A stretch of 31,093 nt of DNA from JAZGBC01 sp036444495 (GCA_036444495.1 JAZGBC010000155.1:1-31093); one strand, 5' to 3'. Positions 16,135 to 24,453 are shown, counted from the stretch's first letter. The notes: generated by a model from the sequence alone, not told the origin. A program made the numbers and translations.

Positions 16135-16596
16135 ATGGGACGAGGAGGTGGCGCGACATACGGGCGCGGTACGGGGAATCCGAATCCGGTGGACGTGCAT
16201 GTGGGTGCCCGGGTGCGCTTGCGGCGGACGCTGCTGGGCATGAGCCAAGAGAAGCTGGGAGACGCGATCGGCCTCACCTTCCAGCAGGTTCAAAAGTACG
16301 AGAGGGGGGCTAATCGAATCGGATCGAGCCGGCTCTTCGATCTCTCCCGGGTGCTCGATGTGCCCGTCGGCTTCTTCTTCGACGAAATGCCGACGGATGT
16401 GGCGGCCAGCTCGCCGGCACAATGGCGGGCGGGCCTGGCAGAGGAGCCCTCGAGTTACGAGTTGGACCCCATGGCCAAGCGCGAGACGCTCGAACTCGTA
16501 CGGGCTTATTACAAGATCACCGATCCGGTGATCCGAAAGCGTCTGTTCGAGATGACCAAGGCGCTCGGCGCCGCGGCTGCCGGCAAAGGCGAGTAG
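16135..16596 (+). CDS. XRE-family helix-turn-helix regulator
   Basis: A 153-residue protein. After about 18 Gly-rich residues there is a single Cro/CI-type helix-turn-helix domain (about 20-80) with RLRRTLLGMSQEKLGDAIGL, FQQVQKYERGANRI and a final VPVGFFFDEMP block. The C-terminal half is helical (ETLELVRAYYKI) and may form dimers. This type is widespread upstream of metK in alphaproteobacteria; its target genes are not evident. ATG 16135 gives the family N-terminus; in-frame codons from 16066 would run through the operator and were rejected. The gene is flanked by AT-rich control DNA on its left and the metK promoter on its right. Confidence 0.9.
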   Translation: MGRGGGATYGRGTGNPNPVDVHVGARVRLRRTLLGMSQEKLGDAIGLTFQQVQKYERGANRIGSSRLFDLSRVLDVPVGFFFDEMPTDVAASSPAQWRAGLAEEPSSYELDPMAKRETLELVRAYYKITDPVIRKRLFEMTKALGAAAAGKGE

Positions 16597-16654
16597 TCCG
16601 GTCCTTCGCAAAGCCGCGTGCGGGGCCTGCCGGGGGGCGCCAGCGACAATTTCC

Positions 16655-16842
16655 TTGACGGCTTTTCGCCTGGGGCTACAACATGATGCGCGGTCGGTTT
16701 CCGGCCGCGTTTCTCTTGGCCCTCTGGCGCCGCGAGAAACCCGGCGCATCGCCCGCGGCTTCCATCCTACCCGGCGGATCGCCCACGCGATCTCTATGGG
16801 TCATTATCGAGGACCTTTGGTATAAGGCAACGGGAGGCAGGG
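16655..16842 (+). promoter_or_regulatory. metK promoter and 160-base leader
   Basis: TTGACG (16655-16660) and TACAAC (16677-16682), 16 bases apart, are the best promoter match in the gap. Downstream the leader can form a stem GTTTCTC/GAGAAAC (16709-16715 with 16734-16740). It also has an imperfect 17-base direct repeat, 16741-16757 and 16771-16787 (15 of 17 identical). A GGGAGG ribosome binding site ends at 16837. I could not match it to the SAM-II, SAM-V or SAM/SAH riboswitch patterns that I know. A leader of this length on a SAM synthetase gene could be regulatory. Confidence 0.4.
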
Positions 16843-18015
16843 GTGCGGGACGGCAGCTATCTCTTTACCAGCGAATCGGTCTCGGAGGGACATCCGGACA
16901 AAGTCTGCGACCGCATCTCGGATTCGATCGTCGACGCCTTTCTGGGGCAGGATCCCCAATCGCGGGTCGCGGTGGAAACCATGTCGACCACGAACCGCGT
17001 GGTTCTGGCCGGCGAAGTGCGCGGGCCGAAGGACATCACCCCTGACGTCCTCGAGCAGATCGTCCGGGCCACGGTCAAGGAGATCGGTTACGAGCAGGAC
17101 GGTTTCCACTGGGAGCGGCTGGACGTGGAGAATTATATCCACGAACAATCGGCCGACATCGCCGTCGGCGTGGATGCCGCGGGCAACAAGGACGAAGGCG
17201 CGGGCGATCAGGGCATCATGTTCGGCTATGCCTGCCGCGAAACCGAGGAGCTCATGCCCGCGCCCATCTTCTTTGCGCACAGCATATTACGTTCCCTGGC
17301 CGAAGCACGGCATTCGGGAGCCGAGCCGGGCCTCGGGCCGGACGCCAAAAGCCAGGTGACGCTGGAGTACGAGGACGGCAAACCGCGGCGCGCCACCTCG
17401 GTGGTGGTTTCGACCCAGCATAGCGCCGATCTGGACCAGGACGATGTGCGCGAGATCGTGCGCCCCCACGTGGTCAACGTGCTGCCCGAGGGCTGGATGT
17501 GCCCGGAAGAAGAATTCTATGTGAACCCCACCGGGCGTTTCGTGATCGGCGGCCCGGACGGGGACGCCGGGCTTACCGGCCGCAAGATCATAGTCGACAC
17601 CTATGGCGGCGCGGCGCCGCACGGCGGCGGTGCTTTTTCCGGCAAGGACCCGACCAAGGTCGACCGCTCGGCCGCCTATGCCGCCCGCTACCTGGCCAAG
17701 AACGTGGTGGCCGCGGGCCTGGCCTCGCGCTGCACGATCCAGCTTGCCTATGCCATCGGCGTGCCCAAACCCCTTTCGGTCTACGTCAATACCCACGAGA
17801 CCGGCGAAGTCGGCGAGGGGCGCCTGTCCAGGACGCTGCAGGAGATGTTGGATCTGAGCCCGCGCGGCATCCGCGAGCACCTGGGGCTGAGCAAGCCCAT
17901 CTACGCCCGCACGGCCGCTTACGGCCACTTCGGCCGGGCGGTCGACCCGGACGGTGGCTTTTCTTGGGAGCGGCTCGACCTCGTGGACGGCCTGAAGTCG
18001 GCCTTTGGCACCTAG
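16843..18015 (+). CDS. metK: S-adenosylmethionine synthetase MetK
   Basis: A 390-residue enzyme making SAM from methionine and ATP. Family motifs are the N-terminal GHPDKVCDRISD (about 16-27), GAGDQGIMFGYA (about 120-131), GRFVIGGPDGDAGLTGRK and the Gly-rich GGGAFSGKDPTKVDRS. Length and order are standard for the bacterial cytosolic tetramer. Start is GTG shortly after GGGAGG. The product supplies SAM to neighbours that use it, namely MiaB and TrmB. trmB follows 63 bases later. The stop codon sits inside a short palindromic repeat (18011-18027) that recurs near 29546. Confidence 0.96.
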   Translation: MRDGSYLFTSESVSEGHPDKVCDRISDSIVDAFLGQDPQSRVAVETMSTTNRVVLAGEVRGPKDITPDVLEQIVRATVKEIGYEQDGFHWERLDVENYIHEQSADIAVGVDAAGNKDEGAGDQGIMFGYACRETEELMPAPIFFAHSILRSLAEARHSGAEPGLGPDAKSQVTLEYEDGKPRRATSVVVSTQHSADLDQDDVREIVRPHVVNVLPEGWMCPEEEFYVNPTGRFVIGGPDGDAGLTGRKIIVDTYGGAAPHGGGAFSGKDPTKVDRSAAYAARYLAKNVVAAGLASRCTIQLAYAIGVPKPLSVYVNTHETGEVGEGRLSRTLQEMLDLSPRGIREHLGLSKPIYARTAAYGHFGRAVDPDGGFSWERLDLVDGLKSAFGT

Positions 18016-18027
18016 AACCGCTCTAGA
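18011..18027. repeat. short palindromic repeat, copy 1 (CCTAGARCCGCTCTA core)
   Basis: CCTAGAACCGCTCTAGA overlaps the metK stop codon. It is nearly self-complementary and matches a second copy at 29546-29562 in 14 of 17 positions. The inverse reads TCTAGAGCGGTTCTAGG, a motif I associate with dispersed intergenic palindromes in alphaproteobacterial genomes. It has no run of T, so it is not a classical terminator. Confidence 0.4.
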
Positions 18028-18078
18028 TACGGTATTGTTGGACCTTGGCGTGATTCAGGCCCCGGCGGCGCCGACACC

Positions 18079-18852
18079 ATGGACGACGACGGCAGCAATC
18101 AGCAGATCTTGAGCAGACCCGCCCAGGCGGCGCCGCGGCGCAATTTCTATGGTCGGCGCCATGGCCGGCGCCTGCGTTCGGGCCTGAAGGGGCTGCTCCA
18201 GGAGCTTCTGCCCCGCCTCGGCATCACCCTGCCGCCGGAGGGCCAGACCCTGGATATAGCCGGTCTGTTCGGCGCTCCGCCGGCCGCCCGGGAGGCGGTC
18301 ACGCCCTGGCCCGGGGAAATCTGGCTCGAGATCGGGTTCGGCAGTGGCGAGCACTTGGCCTGGCAGGCCGAACGGCACCCGGAAACCGGCCTTCTGGGGG
18401 CCGAATATTTCGTCAACGGCATCGCCGCCCTGCTGCGCGAAGTGCGGGACCGGAATTTGGGAAACCTGCGCATCTTTCAGGGCGACGGGCGCGACCTTCT
18501 GGCGGCCCTGCCCGAGGCCTCCCTCGACCGGGTCTTCATCCTTTTTCCCGACCCCTGGCCCAAGGCCCGCCACAATAAGCGGCGCCTGCTCGGGGATGAG
18601 ACCCTTGAACGCCTGGCCGCGGTCATGAAGGACGGGGTCGAACTGCGCCTGGCGACCGACGATATGGGATACCTGAGATGGATTCTGGAGCGTCTGGTCA
18701 GGCATACGGACTTCGAGTGGCTCGCCCGGGGTCCGCAGGACTGGCGTGAGCGGCCTGGCGATTGGCCGGCCACGCGCTACGAGAAAAAGGCACTCAGCCA
18801 GGGCAGACGGCCGGTTTTCTTAAGGTTTCGGCGGCGGAATCGGGGGGTCTGA
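18079..18852 (+). CDS. trmB: tRNA (guanine46-N7)-methyltransferase TrmB
   Basis: A 257-residue SAM-dependent methyltransferase. The SAM loop is LEIGFGSGEHL (about 88-98), followed by GAEYFVNGIA. The family signature FPDPWPKARHNKRRL lies at about 155-169, and the C-terminus has TRYEKKAL. TrmB makes m7G46 in the variable loop of many tRNAs. It is probably transcribed with metK. The N-terminus has about 50 residues before the core, including an RRNFYGRRHGRRLR stretch typical of alphaproteobacterial members. The stop overlaps a GC-rich hairpin. Confidence 0.94.
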   Translation: MDDDGSNQQILSRPAQAAPRRNFYGRRHGRRLRSGLKGLLQELLPRLGITLPPEGQTLDIAGLFGAPPAAREAVTPWPGEIWLEIGFGSGEHLAWQAERHPETGLLGAEYFVNGIAALLREVRDRNLGNLRIFQGDGRDLLAALPEASLDRVFILFPDPWPKARHNKRRLLGDETLERLAAVMKDGVELRLATDDMGYLRWILERLVRHTDFEWLARGPQDWRERPGDWPATRYEKKALSQGRRPVFLRFRRRNRGV

Positions 18853-18859
18853 GACCCCC
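18843..18859 (+). terminator. GC-rich hairpin at the end of trmB
   Basis: GGGGGTCT (18843-18850) pairs with AGACCCCC (18852-18859) around a single base, so the RNA loop must open several pairs. It overlaps the trmB stop codon. There is no T-run afterwards (GAAAATC follows), so termination efficiency is uncertain. Confidence 0.35.
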
Positions 18860-18878
18860 GAAAATCGGCAGAAAGCCC

Positions 18879-18908
18879 TTGCGGGACGCCGCGATCCGGG
18901 TCTAGATT
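18879..18908 (+). promoter_or_regulatory. candidate promoter of the rimP-nusA-infB operon
   Basis: TTGCGG (18879-18884) and TAGATT (18903-18908) are 18 bases apart. This is the only reasonable sigma-70-type pair between trmB and rimP. A perfect seven-base-pair hairpin, GCCAACC/GGTTGGC with loop TTG (18911-18927), lies just downstream and would be near the start of the transcript. The match to consensus is partial. Confidence 0.35.
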
Positions 18909-18985
18909 GCGCCAACCTTGGGTTGGCTCTGTGCGAACCCCAGGCTGGCACGGTTGCAATCACGATCGTGTCGGTTCTCCGGAAG

Positions 18986-19010
18986 GTGGGCCACGGGCCC
19001 ACTTTTTTTT
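18986..19010 (+). terminator. intrinsic terminator in front of rimP (possible attenuator)
   Basis: GTGGGCC (18986-18992), loop ACG and GGCCCAC (18996-19002) form a perfect stem followed at once by eight T (19003-19010). This is a textbook rho-independent terminator, and it ends 21 bases before the rimP ribosome binding site. If the operon promoter is upstream of it (18879-18908), it would control read-through into rimP-nusA-infB. Confidence 0.75.
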
Positions 19011-19043
19011 ATGATCCAGCAACTACGCGACGGAGGAGTCTAT

Positions 19044-19601
19044 TTGGCCCAGGCCTGCGAAGGGGCTGCGTCCGGCCTTGCCAAGACCAGCGAGGGCCAG
19101 GCCGCGGAAGTGGAACGTCTGGTGGCGCCCGCGATCAACGCGATGGGCTACGTGATCGTCCGGATTCTGCTGTCGGGCAACCGCCGGCCCCGGCTCCAGA
19201 TCATGGCCGAGCGCCACGACGGCACGGGCATGAACGTGGACGATTGCGCCAGCGTCAGCCGGGCGGTTGCGGCGATCCTCGATGTCGAGGAGCCGATCCA
19301 AGGGCCCTATGAGCTGGAGGTCAGCTCCCCCGGCATCGACCGGCCTCTGACGCGCCTTGCGGATTTCGCGCGATTCGCCGGCTTCGAAGCTCGGTTGGAG
19401 ACCAGCTTTCCGGTCGAGGGCCGCCGGCGCTGGCGGGGCCGTCTGCTGGGCCTTGCCGGCGAGCAGGTGCGTTTGGCGACCGAGGGAGGCGAGGTCGTGC
19501 TGCCGTTCGCCGGAATCGCCCGCGCCAAACTGCTCATGACCGACGAATTGATCGCCGCCGCCCAGAGCGGCGAACGGGACTCGAACGAAGGAAGACAGTA
19601 A
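19044..19601 (+). CDS. rimP: ribosome maturation factor RimP
   Basis: A 185-residue protein needed for 30S subunit assembly. The core begins at about residue 24 (EVERLVAPAINAMGYVIVRI). Signature blocks are MNVDDCASVSRAVAAILDVE and LEVSSPGIDRPLT, followed by a C-terminal SH3-like domain. The start chosen is TTG 19044, five bases after GGAGGAG (19032-19038). An ATG at 19011 is in frame but directly abuts the terminator's T-run and has no ribosome binding site. It is the first gene of a long operon; nusA starts three bases after its stop. Confidence 0.91.
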   Translation: MAQACEGAASGLAKTSEGQAAEVERLVAPAINAMGYVIVRILLSGNRRPRLQIMAERHDGTGMNVDDCASVSRAVAAILDVEEPIQGPYELEVSSPGIDRPLTRLADFARFAGFEARLETSFPVEGRRRWRGRLLGLAGEQVRLATEGGEVVLPFAGIARAKLLMTDELIAAAQSGERDSNEGRQ

Positions 19602-19604
19602 GCG

Positions 19605-21242
19605 ATGGATACCACCGCGCTTTCCAGAACCGAGTTGCTGCAGGTCGCCGATGCGGTGGCCCGTGAGAAAAGCATCGAGCGCGACGAAGTGCTCGAGGCG
19701 ATGGAGCAGGCCATTTCCAAGGCCGGCCGCGCCAAGTATGGCCACGAGCACGACATTCGCGCCGAAATCGATCGCAAGACCGGCGAGGTCCGCCTGAAGC
19801 GCTACCGCGAGGTGGCCGAGGAGATCGAGAACGAGATCACCCAGATGACCCTCGATGAGGCCGAGGCGCGGCAACCGGGCATTCAACTGGGCGAGTTCCT
19901 GATCGAAGATCTGCCGCCCATCGATCTGGGGCGCATCGCGGCGCAGACAGCCAAGCAGGTCATCGTGCAGAAGGTGCGCGAGGCCGAGCGCCAGCGCCAG
20001 TTCCGCGAGTACAAGGACCGTGCCGGCGAGGTGGTCAACGGTATCGTCAAGCGTAACGAATTCGGCAACGTCACCATCGACCTCGGCCGGGCCGAGGCCA
20101 TGATGCGGCGCGACGAATCCCTGCCGCGGGAATCCTTCCGTACCGGGGACCGCGCGCGCGCCTATATCTACGACGTACGCGAGGAACAGCGCGGCCCGCA
20201 AATCTTCGTCTCGCGCAGCCATCCGCAATTCATGGCCAAGCTGTTCGCCCAGGAAGTGCCGGAGATCTACGACAGCATCATCGAGATCAAGTCGGTGGCC
20301 CGCGATCCGGGCAGCCGCGCCAAGATCGCGGTCGTATCGAACGATTCCTCGATCGATCCAGTGGGCGCCTGCGTCGGCATGCGCGGCAGCCGCGTCCAGG
20401 CGGTGGTCAGCGAGCTGCAGGGCGAGAAGATCGACATCATCCCCTGGTCGCCGGATCCGGCGACCTTCTTGGTCAATGCGCTCGCGCCGGCGGAGGTCTC
20501 CAAGGTGGTGCTCGACGAGGAGCAGGGGCGCATCGAGGTCGTGGTGCCGGACGAACAGCTTTCACTGGCGATCGGACGCCGCGGCCAGAACGTCCGGCTG
20601 GCTTCCATGCTGACCGGCTGGGACATCGACATTCTCACCGAGGAGGAGGAGTCCCGCCGCCGTCAGGAGGAGACGCGCAACCGCTCGCAGATGTTTATCG
20701 AGGCACTCGACGTGGACGACGTGATCGCGCACCTGCTGGGTGCGGAGGGCTTCGTTTCCATCGAACAGGTCGCCTTCGTGCCGCTGGAGGAGCTGGGCTC
20801 CATCGAAGGCTTCGATGAAGAGATGGCGGAAGAGTTGCGCGCGCGCGCGCGCGCCCATCTGGAGGAGATGGACCGGAAGTACGAGGAACGCCGCCGCGAA
20901 CTGGGCGTTGCCGACGATCTGGCCGAATTGGAGGGACTGACGCCGGTACAGTTGGTCGCGCTCGGGGAAAAAGAGATCAAGACCCGCGACGATCTTGGCG
21001 ATCTGGCGAGCGACGAGCTGATCGAACTGCTCGGCGAGCTCGCGCCCGGGTCCGAGGAGACGGATGCGCTCATCATGGCCGCGCGCGCCCACTGGTTCGA
21101 GGATGAGGCCCCGGCCGAGGGCGCCGAGGGGGAGGCCCCGGAAGGCGAGACGGCGGAATCAGGGGCTGAAGAAGAGCCGGCGGCCGGGCAGGAGGCCGAG
21201 GCCGAGCCGCGGGACGAAACAGTCAAGACCTCGGAGGCTTGA
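19605..21242 (+). CDS. nusA: transcription termination/antitermination factor NusA
   Basis: A 545-residue protein. Order of domains: N-terminal RNA polymerase-binding domain (1-130), S1 (about 135-200), KH1 (about 230-300, with GACVGMRGSRVQAV) and KH2 (about 300-350, with AIGRRGQNVRLAS). Two C-terminal helical repeats follow at about 365-500, then an acidic Glu/Ala-rich tail of about 40 residues. NusA modulates pausing, termination and rRNA antitermination. A (GC)9 run at 20837-20854 encodes an alternating Arg-Ala segment. It lies three bases after rimP and nine before the ylxR-like gene. Confidence 0.97.
   Translation: MDTTALSRTELLQVADAVAREKSIERDEVLEAMEQAISKAGRAKYGHEHDIRAEIDRKTGEVRLKRYREVAEEIENEITQMTLDEAEARQPGIQLGEFLIEDLPPIDLGRIAAQTAKQVIVQKVREAERQRQFREYKDRAGEVVNGIVKRNEFGNVTIDLGRAEAMMRRDESLPRESFRTGDRARAYIYDVREEQRGPQIFVSRSHPQFMAKLFAQEVPEIYDSIIEIKSVARDPGSRAKIAVVSNDSSIDPVGACVGMRGSRVQAVVSELQGEKIDIIPWSPDPATFLVNALAPAEVSKVVLDEEQGRIEVVVPDEQLSLAIGRRGQNVRLASMLTGWDIDILTEEEESRRRQEETRNRSQMFIEALDVDDVIAHLLGAEGFVSIEQVAFVPLEELGSIEGFDEEMAEELRARARAHLEEMDRKYEERRRELGVADDLAELEGLTPVQLVALGEKEIKTRDDLGDLASDELIELLGELAPGSEETDALIMAARAHWFEDEAPAEGAEGEAPEGETAESGAEEEPAAGQEAEAEPRDETVKTSEA
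20837..20854. repeat. (GC)9 dinucleotide tract inside nusA
   Basis: Eighteen bases of uninterrupted alternating G and C, read in frame as Arg-Ala repeats in the helical C-terminal region of NusA. Such tracts can adopt Z-form DNA and are prone to slippage; a two-base change would shift the frame of nusA. Confidence 0.9.
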
Positions 21243-21251
21243 GCCGGAAGT

Positions 21252-21911
21252 ATGACGATGACCGTGACCCAGACGGCAGCCAAACGGGACCGGGCGCCCA
21301 GAGAGAGCGCGCAGCCCGAGCGCCGTTGCATCGCCAGCGGCGCGCTGCGCCCGAAGGAGGAGTTGCTGCGTTTCGTCGCGGGGCCGGATGGTGTCGTGGT
21401 GCCCGATATTGGCGGGCGCCTGCCGGGACGGGGCCTGTGGCTGTCGCCCGAGCGGGATTTGGTGCAGATGGCTTGTGCGAAGAACCTTTTCGCCAAGGCG
21501 GCGCGTGCGCCACTACGGACGCCCGATGACCTCGTCGGCCAAACGGAGCGCCTCTTGACGCGCCGCTGTCTCGATCTGCTCGGACTGGCCAAGCGCACGG
21601 GCGAGGCGGTCGCCGGTTATGAGAAGGTGTCCTTTTGGCTGGGCGCCGGCAAGGCGCGCCTCCTGCTTCAGGCGGCCGATGCGGCCGAGGGCGGGCGCAA
21701 GAAGATACGCGGCGCGGCGCGGAGAAACGGTCCCGGGCCGGCGGTCGTCGGGCTGTTCACCATGGCCGAGCTGGGCCAGGCCCTGGGGCGCGGACCCTCG
21801 GCTCATGTGGCCGTGGCGCCGGGCGGGCTGGCGGCGCGGATAATGCGGGAGACCGCGCGGCTTACGGCGCTGCGCCAGACTCCGCCGGGCGCGGGAATCG
21901 ATCGAGAGTAG
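21252..21911 (+). CDS. YlxR-like (DUF448) protein fused to an L7Ae/YlxQ-like domain
   Basis: A 219-residue RNA-binding protein. The N-terminal DUF448/YlxR domain (about 23-100) has RRCIASGALRPKEELLRFV, then GGRLPGRGLWLSP, close to the family GRGAY motif. The C-terminal part (about 108-205) has LDLLGLAKRTGEAVAGYEKV and VGLFTMAELGQALGR, resembling an L7Ae/L30e fold. In Firmicutes these are two genes, ylxR and ylxQ, between nusA and infB; here they are one protein, common in alphaproteobacteria. Role is uncertain: RNA binding, nucleoid or transcription effects are proposed. It is nine bases after nusA. Confidence 0.88.
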   Translation: MTMTVTQTAAKRDRAPRESAQPERRCIASGALRPKEELLRFVAGPDGVVVPDIGGRLPGRGLWLSPERDLVQMACAKNLFAKAARAPLRTPDDLVGQTERLLTRRCLDLLGLAKRTGEAVAGYEKVSFWLGAGKARLLLQAADAAEGGRKKIRGAARRNGPGPAVVGLFTMAELGQALGRGPSAHVAVAPGGLAARIMRETARLTALRQTPPGAGIDRE

Positions 21912-21924
21912 GTTTAGGCACGCC

Positions 21925-24453
21925 TTGAACGATATGACGACGAGCAACGAAAAAGAGAAGAAAACGCCGCTCAAGTTGAGCCGGCCGCGCAAGCTCGAGC
22001 TCAAGAAGACGGTCGAGACCGGACAGGTCCGGCAGAGCTTCAGCCACGGACGGACCAAGGTGGTGACCGTCGAGGTCAAGCGCTCGCGCACCTTCGCGCC
22101 CGGCGCCGGCGGGCGCATGACCGAGGTGACGGCGGCGCGCCAGGCGGCCGAAGAGGCGCTGAAACAGGCCGAGATTCCTACTGCCGAGGAACCGGCCAAG
22201 ACGGTTCGCTCTTTGACCGCGGGCGAGCGCGCCACAAGGGTGCACGCTCTGGAGCAGTCCCGGCACGATGAAGAGGAACGGCGGTTCGCTGACGCCCTGG
22301 CCGAAGAGGAAGCCAAGCAGGCGCGCGAGGAAGAGGTCCGGCGCCAGGCGGAAGCGGAAACATCGGGGCAGGCCGAAGCTGCGCCGCCGGCCGAGTCCAC
22401 TCCTGATGTCGCCGTACCGCCCCCGGCCGATAAGGCGGCCGCGGCGCCCCAGCGGCGCGAACGCAAGGAAGCCGCGGCCGAGGAGAGCCCGGCTAAAGCG
22501 AAGCGCAAGCCGACGGCGCCCAAGCCGACCCCGACACGCCGCCCCGGCGAACAGCGCCGCCGGCACGGCAAGCTGACCATCTCCCAGGCGCTTGAAGGGC
22601 GCGACGGCCGGCAGCGCTCGCTCGCTTCGGTACGGCGCCAGCGTGAGAAGATGCGCAGCGCCCCGGCCAAGCAGGCCCATCAACCGCCACAGCGCGTCAT
22701 CCGCGAGGTTGTCGTCCCCGAAACCATAACGGTTCAGGAATTGGCCAACCGCATGGCCGAACGGGGCGCCGAGGTCGTGAAAACGCTCATGAACATGGAC
22801 GTGATGGTTACGATCAACCAGATGATTGACGCCGACACCGCCGAGTTGGTAGTCAACGAGTTCGGCCACAAGGTCAAACGCGTCTCGGCGGCCGATGTGG
22901 AGGTCGGTATCGGCGGCGCGCCCGACGAGGAGGGATCGCTTAAACCGCGGGCGCCGGTCGTTACGGTCATGGGCCATGTGGACCATGGCAAGACGTCGCT
23001 TTTGGATGCCTTGCGCGAGACCGATGTGGTGGCGCACGAAGCCGGCGGCATCACACAGCACATCGGCGCCTATCAGGTTATCCTCGCCGCCGGCGGAAAG
23101 ATCACCTTCATCGACACGCCGGGCCATGCGGCCTTCACCGAGATGCGGGCGCGCGGCGCCAACGTGACCGACATCGTGGTGTTGGTCGTCGCCGCCGACG
23201 ACGGCATCATGGAGCAGACCGTCGAGGCGATAAACCATGCCAAGGTGGCCAAGGTCCCGATCATCGTGGCGATCAACAAGATGGACCGGCCGGACGCCGA
23301 TGCCACGCGGGTCAGGCAGGAACTCCTGCAGCACGAGCTGGTGGTCGAGGAGATGGGCGGCGAGGTGCTCGCCGTCGAGGTGTCGGCCAAGGAGCACACC
23401 AACCTGGATAAGATCGAGGAGGCTATCCTGCTTCAGGCCGAGATCCTGGAGCTCAAGGCCAACCCTGACCGTGCCGCCGAAGGCGCCATCATCGAAGCCA
23501 GGCTCGAGCGCGGCCGCGGCCCGGTGGCCACGGTCCTGGTGCAGCGCGGCACCCTCAAAACGGGCGACATATTTGTGGCGGGCAGCGAGTGGGGCCGCGT
23601 ACGGGCGCTCTTCGACGACCGGGGCGAGCCGATCGAAGAGGCCGGCCCGTCGGTGCCCGTGGAAGTGCTGGGCCTCAATGGCACGCCCATGGCCGGCGAC
23701 GAGATGACGGTTGTGGAGAGCGAAGCCCAGGCGCGCGAGGTGGCCGAATTCCGCCAGCGCCGCAAGCGCGACGTGGCGGTGGCGGCCAGCGGACGCGATA
23801 CGCTCGAGCAGATGATGGAGCGGATCCAGGAGGGCGAAGCCGCCCAGATGCCGGTCGTCATCAAATCCGACGTGCACGGCTCACTCGAAGCAATCACGAA
23901 CAGCCTGGAGAAGCTGGGCACCGATGAGGTCAAGGTGAACCTCCTGCACGCCGGCGTGGGCGGCATCAACGAGTCGGACGTGACCCTGGCCCAGGCGACC
24001 GATGCCGTGATCATCGGCTTCAACGTGCGCGCCAATCCCCAGGCGCGCGAACTGGCCAAGCGCGACGGGGTGGACATCCGCTATTACTCGATTATCTACA
24101 ACGTGGTCGACGATGTGAAGGCGGTGCTCTCCGGCATGCTCGCGCCGACCCAGAAAGAGAACTTCCTGGGCTACTCGGAGATCCGCGAGGTGTTCAACAT
24201 CACCAAGGTCGGCAAGGTGGCCGGCTGCATGGTCACCGAGGGAACGGTCCGGCGCGGCGCGAAGGTCCGCCTCCTGCGCGACGACATCGTAATCCACGAC
24301 GGGACGCTCAAAACGCTGCGCCGCTTCAAGGAAGAGGTGAAGGAAGTCAAGGAAGGCTATGAATGCGGCATGGCCTTCGAAAATTACAATGACATTCAGA
24401 CTGGTGACCGCATCGAATGTTACGAAGTCGAGGAAATAGCGCGCACTCTTTAG
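21925..24453 (+). CDS. infB: translation initiation factor IF-2
   Basis: An 842-residue GTPase. A long charged, low-complexity N-terminal region (about 1-260) rich in Lys, Glu, Ala and Pro is followed by an IF2_N helical module (about 268-325). The G domain (about 345-515) has GHVDHGKT, DTPGH and NKMD. Beta-barrel domain II, domain III and the fMet-tRNA-binding C-terminal domain end in GDRIECYEVEEI. IF-2 positions initiator tRNA on the 30S subunit and drives subunit joining. Start is TTG 21925 with AGG six bases upstream; ATG 21934 is an alternative three codons later. It follows the ylxR-like gene by 13 bases. Confidence 0.97.
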   Translation: MNDMTTSNEKEKKTPLKLSRPRKLELKKTVETGQVRQSFSHGRTKVVTVEVKRSRTFAPGAGGRMTEVTAARQAAEEALKQAEIPTAEEPAKTVRSLTAGERATRVHALEQSRHDEEERRFADALAEEEAKQAREEEVRRQAEAETSGQAEAAPPAESTPDVAVPPPADKAAAAPQRRERKEAAAEESPAKAKRKPTAPKPTPTRRPGEQRRRHGKLTISQALEGRDGRQRSLASVRRQREKMRSAPAKQAHQPPQRVIREVVVPETITVQELANRMAERGAEVVKTLMNMDVMVTINQMIDADTAELVVNEFGHKVKRVSAADVEVGIGGAPDEEGSLKPRAPVVTVMGHVDHGKTSLLDALRETDVVAHEAGGITQHIGAYQVILAAGGKITFIDTPGHAAFTEMRARGANVTDIVVLVVAADDGIMEQTVEAINHAKVAKVPIIVAINKMDRPDADATRVRQELLQHELVVEEMGGEVLAVEVSAKEHTNLDKIEEAILLQAEILELKANPDRAAEGAIIEARLERGRGPVATVLVQRGTLKTGDIFVAGSEWGRVRALFDDRGEPIEEAGPSVPVEVLGLNGTPMAGDEMTVVESEAQAREVAEFRQRRKRDVAVAASGRDTLEQMMERIQEGEAAQMPVVIKSDVHGSLEAITNSLEKLGTDEVKVNLLHAGVGGINESDVTLAQATDAVIIGFNVRANPQARELAKRDGVDIRYYSIIYNVVDDVKAVLSGMLAPTQKENFLGYSEIREVFNITKVGKVAGCMVTEGTVRRGAKVRLLRDDIVIHDGTLKTLRRFKEEVKEVKEGYECGMAFENYNDIQTGDRIECYEVEEIARTL

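Noticed and set aside
16683..16842. A known SAM riboswitch class in the metK leader
   Set aside because: The core sequences of SAM-II, SAM-V and SAM/SAH elements that I know are not present. It is kept only as an unassigned structured leader.
18853..19010. A tRNA gene in front of rimP, as in E. coli where an initiator tRNA gene lies there
   Set aside because: No T-loop GTTCGA pattern with paired arms and no acceptor stem could be built on either strand; only hairpins and the terminator are present.
21862..23877. A 671-codon open frame antisense to infB, and similar long antisense frames over miaB (10153-11694) and pnp (26217-27824)
   Set aside because: They are His/Gly/Arg/Asp-rich with no recognisable domain, and exactly mirror strongly conserved genes. 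They arise from the high third-position GC of the real genes.
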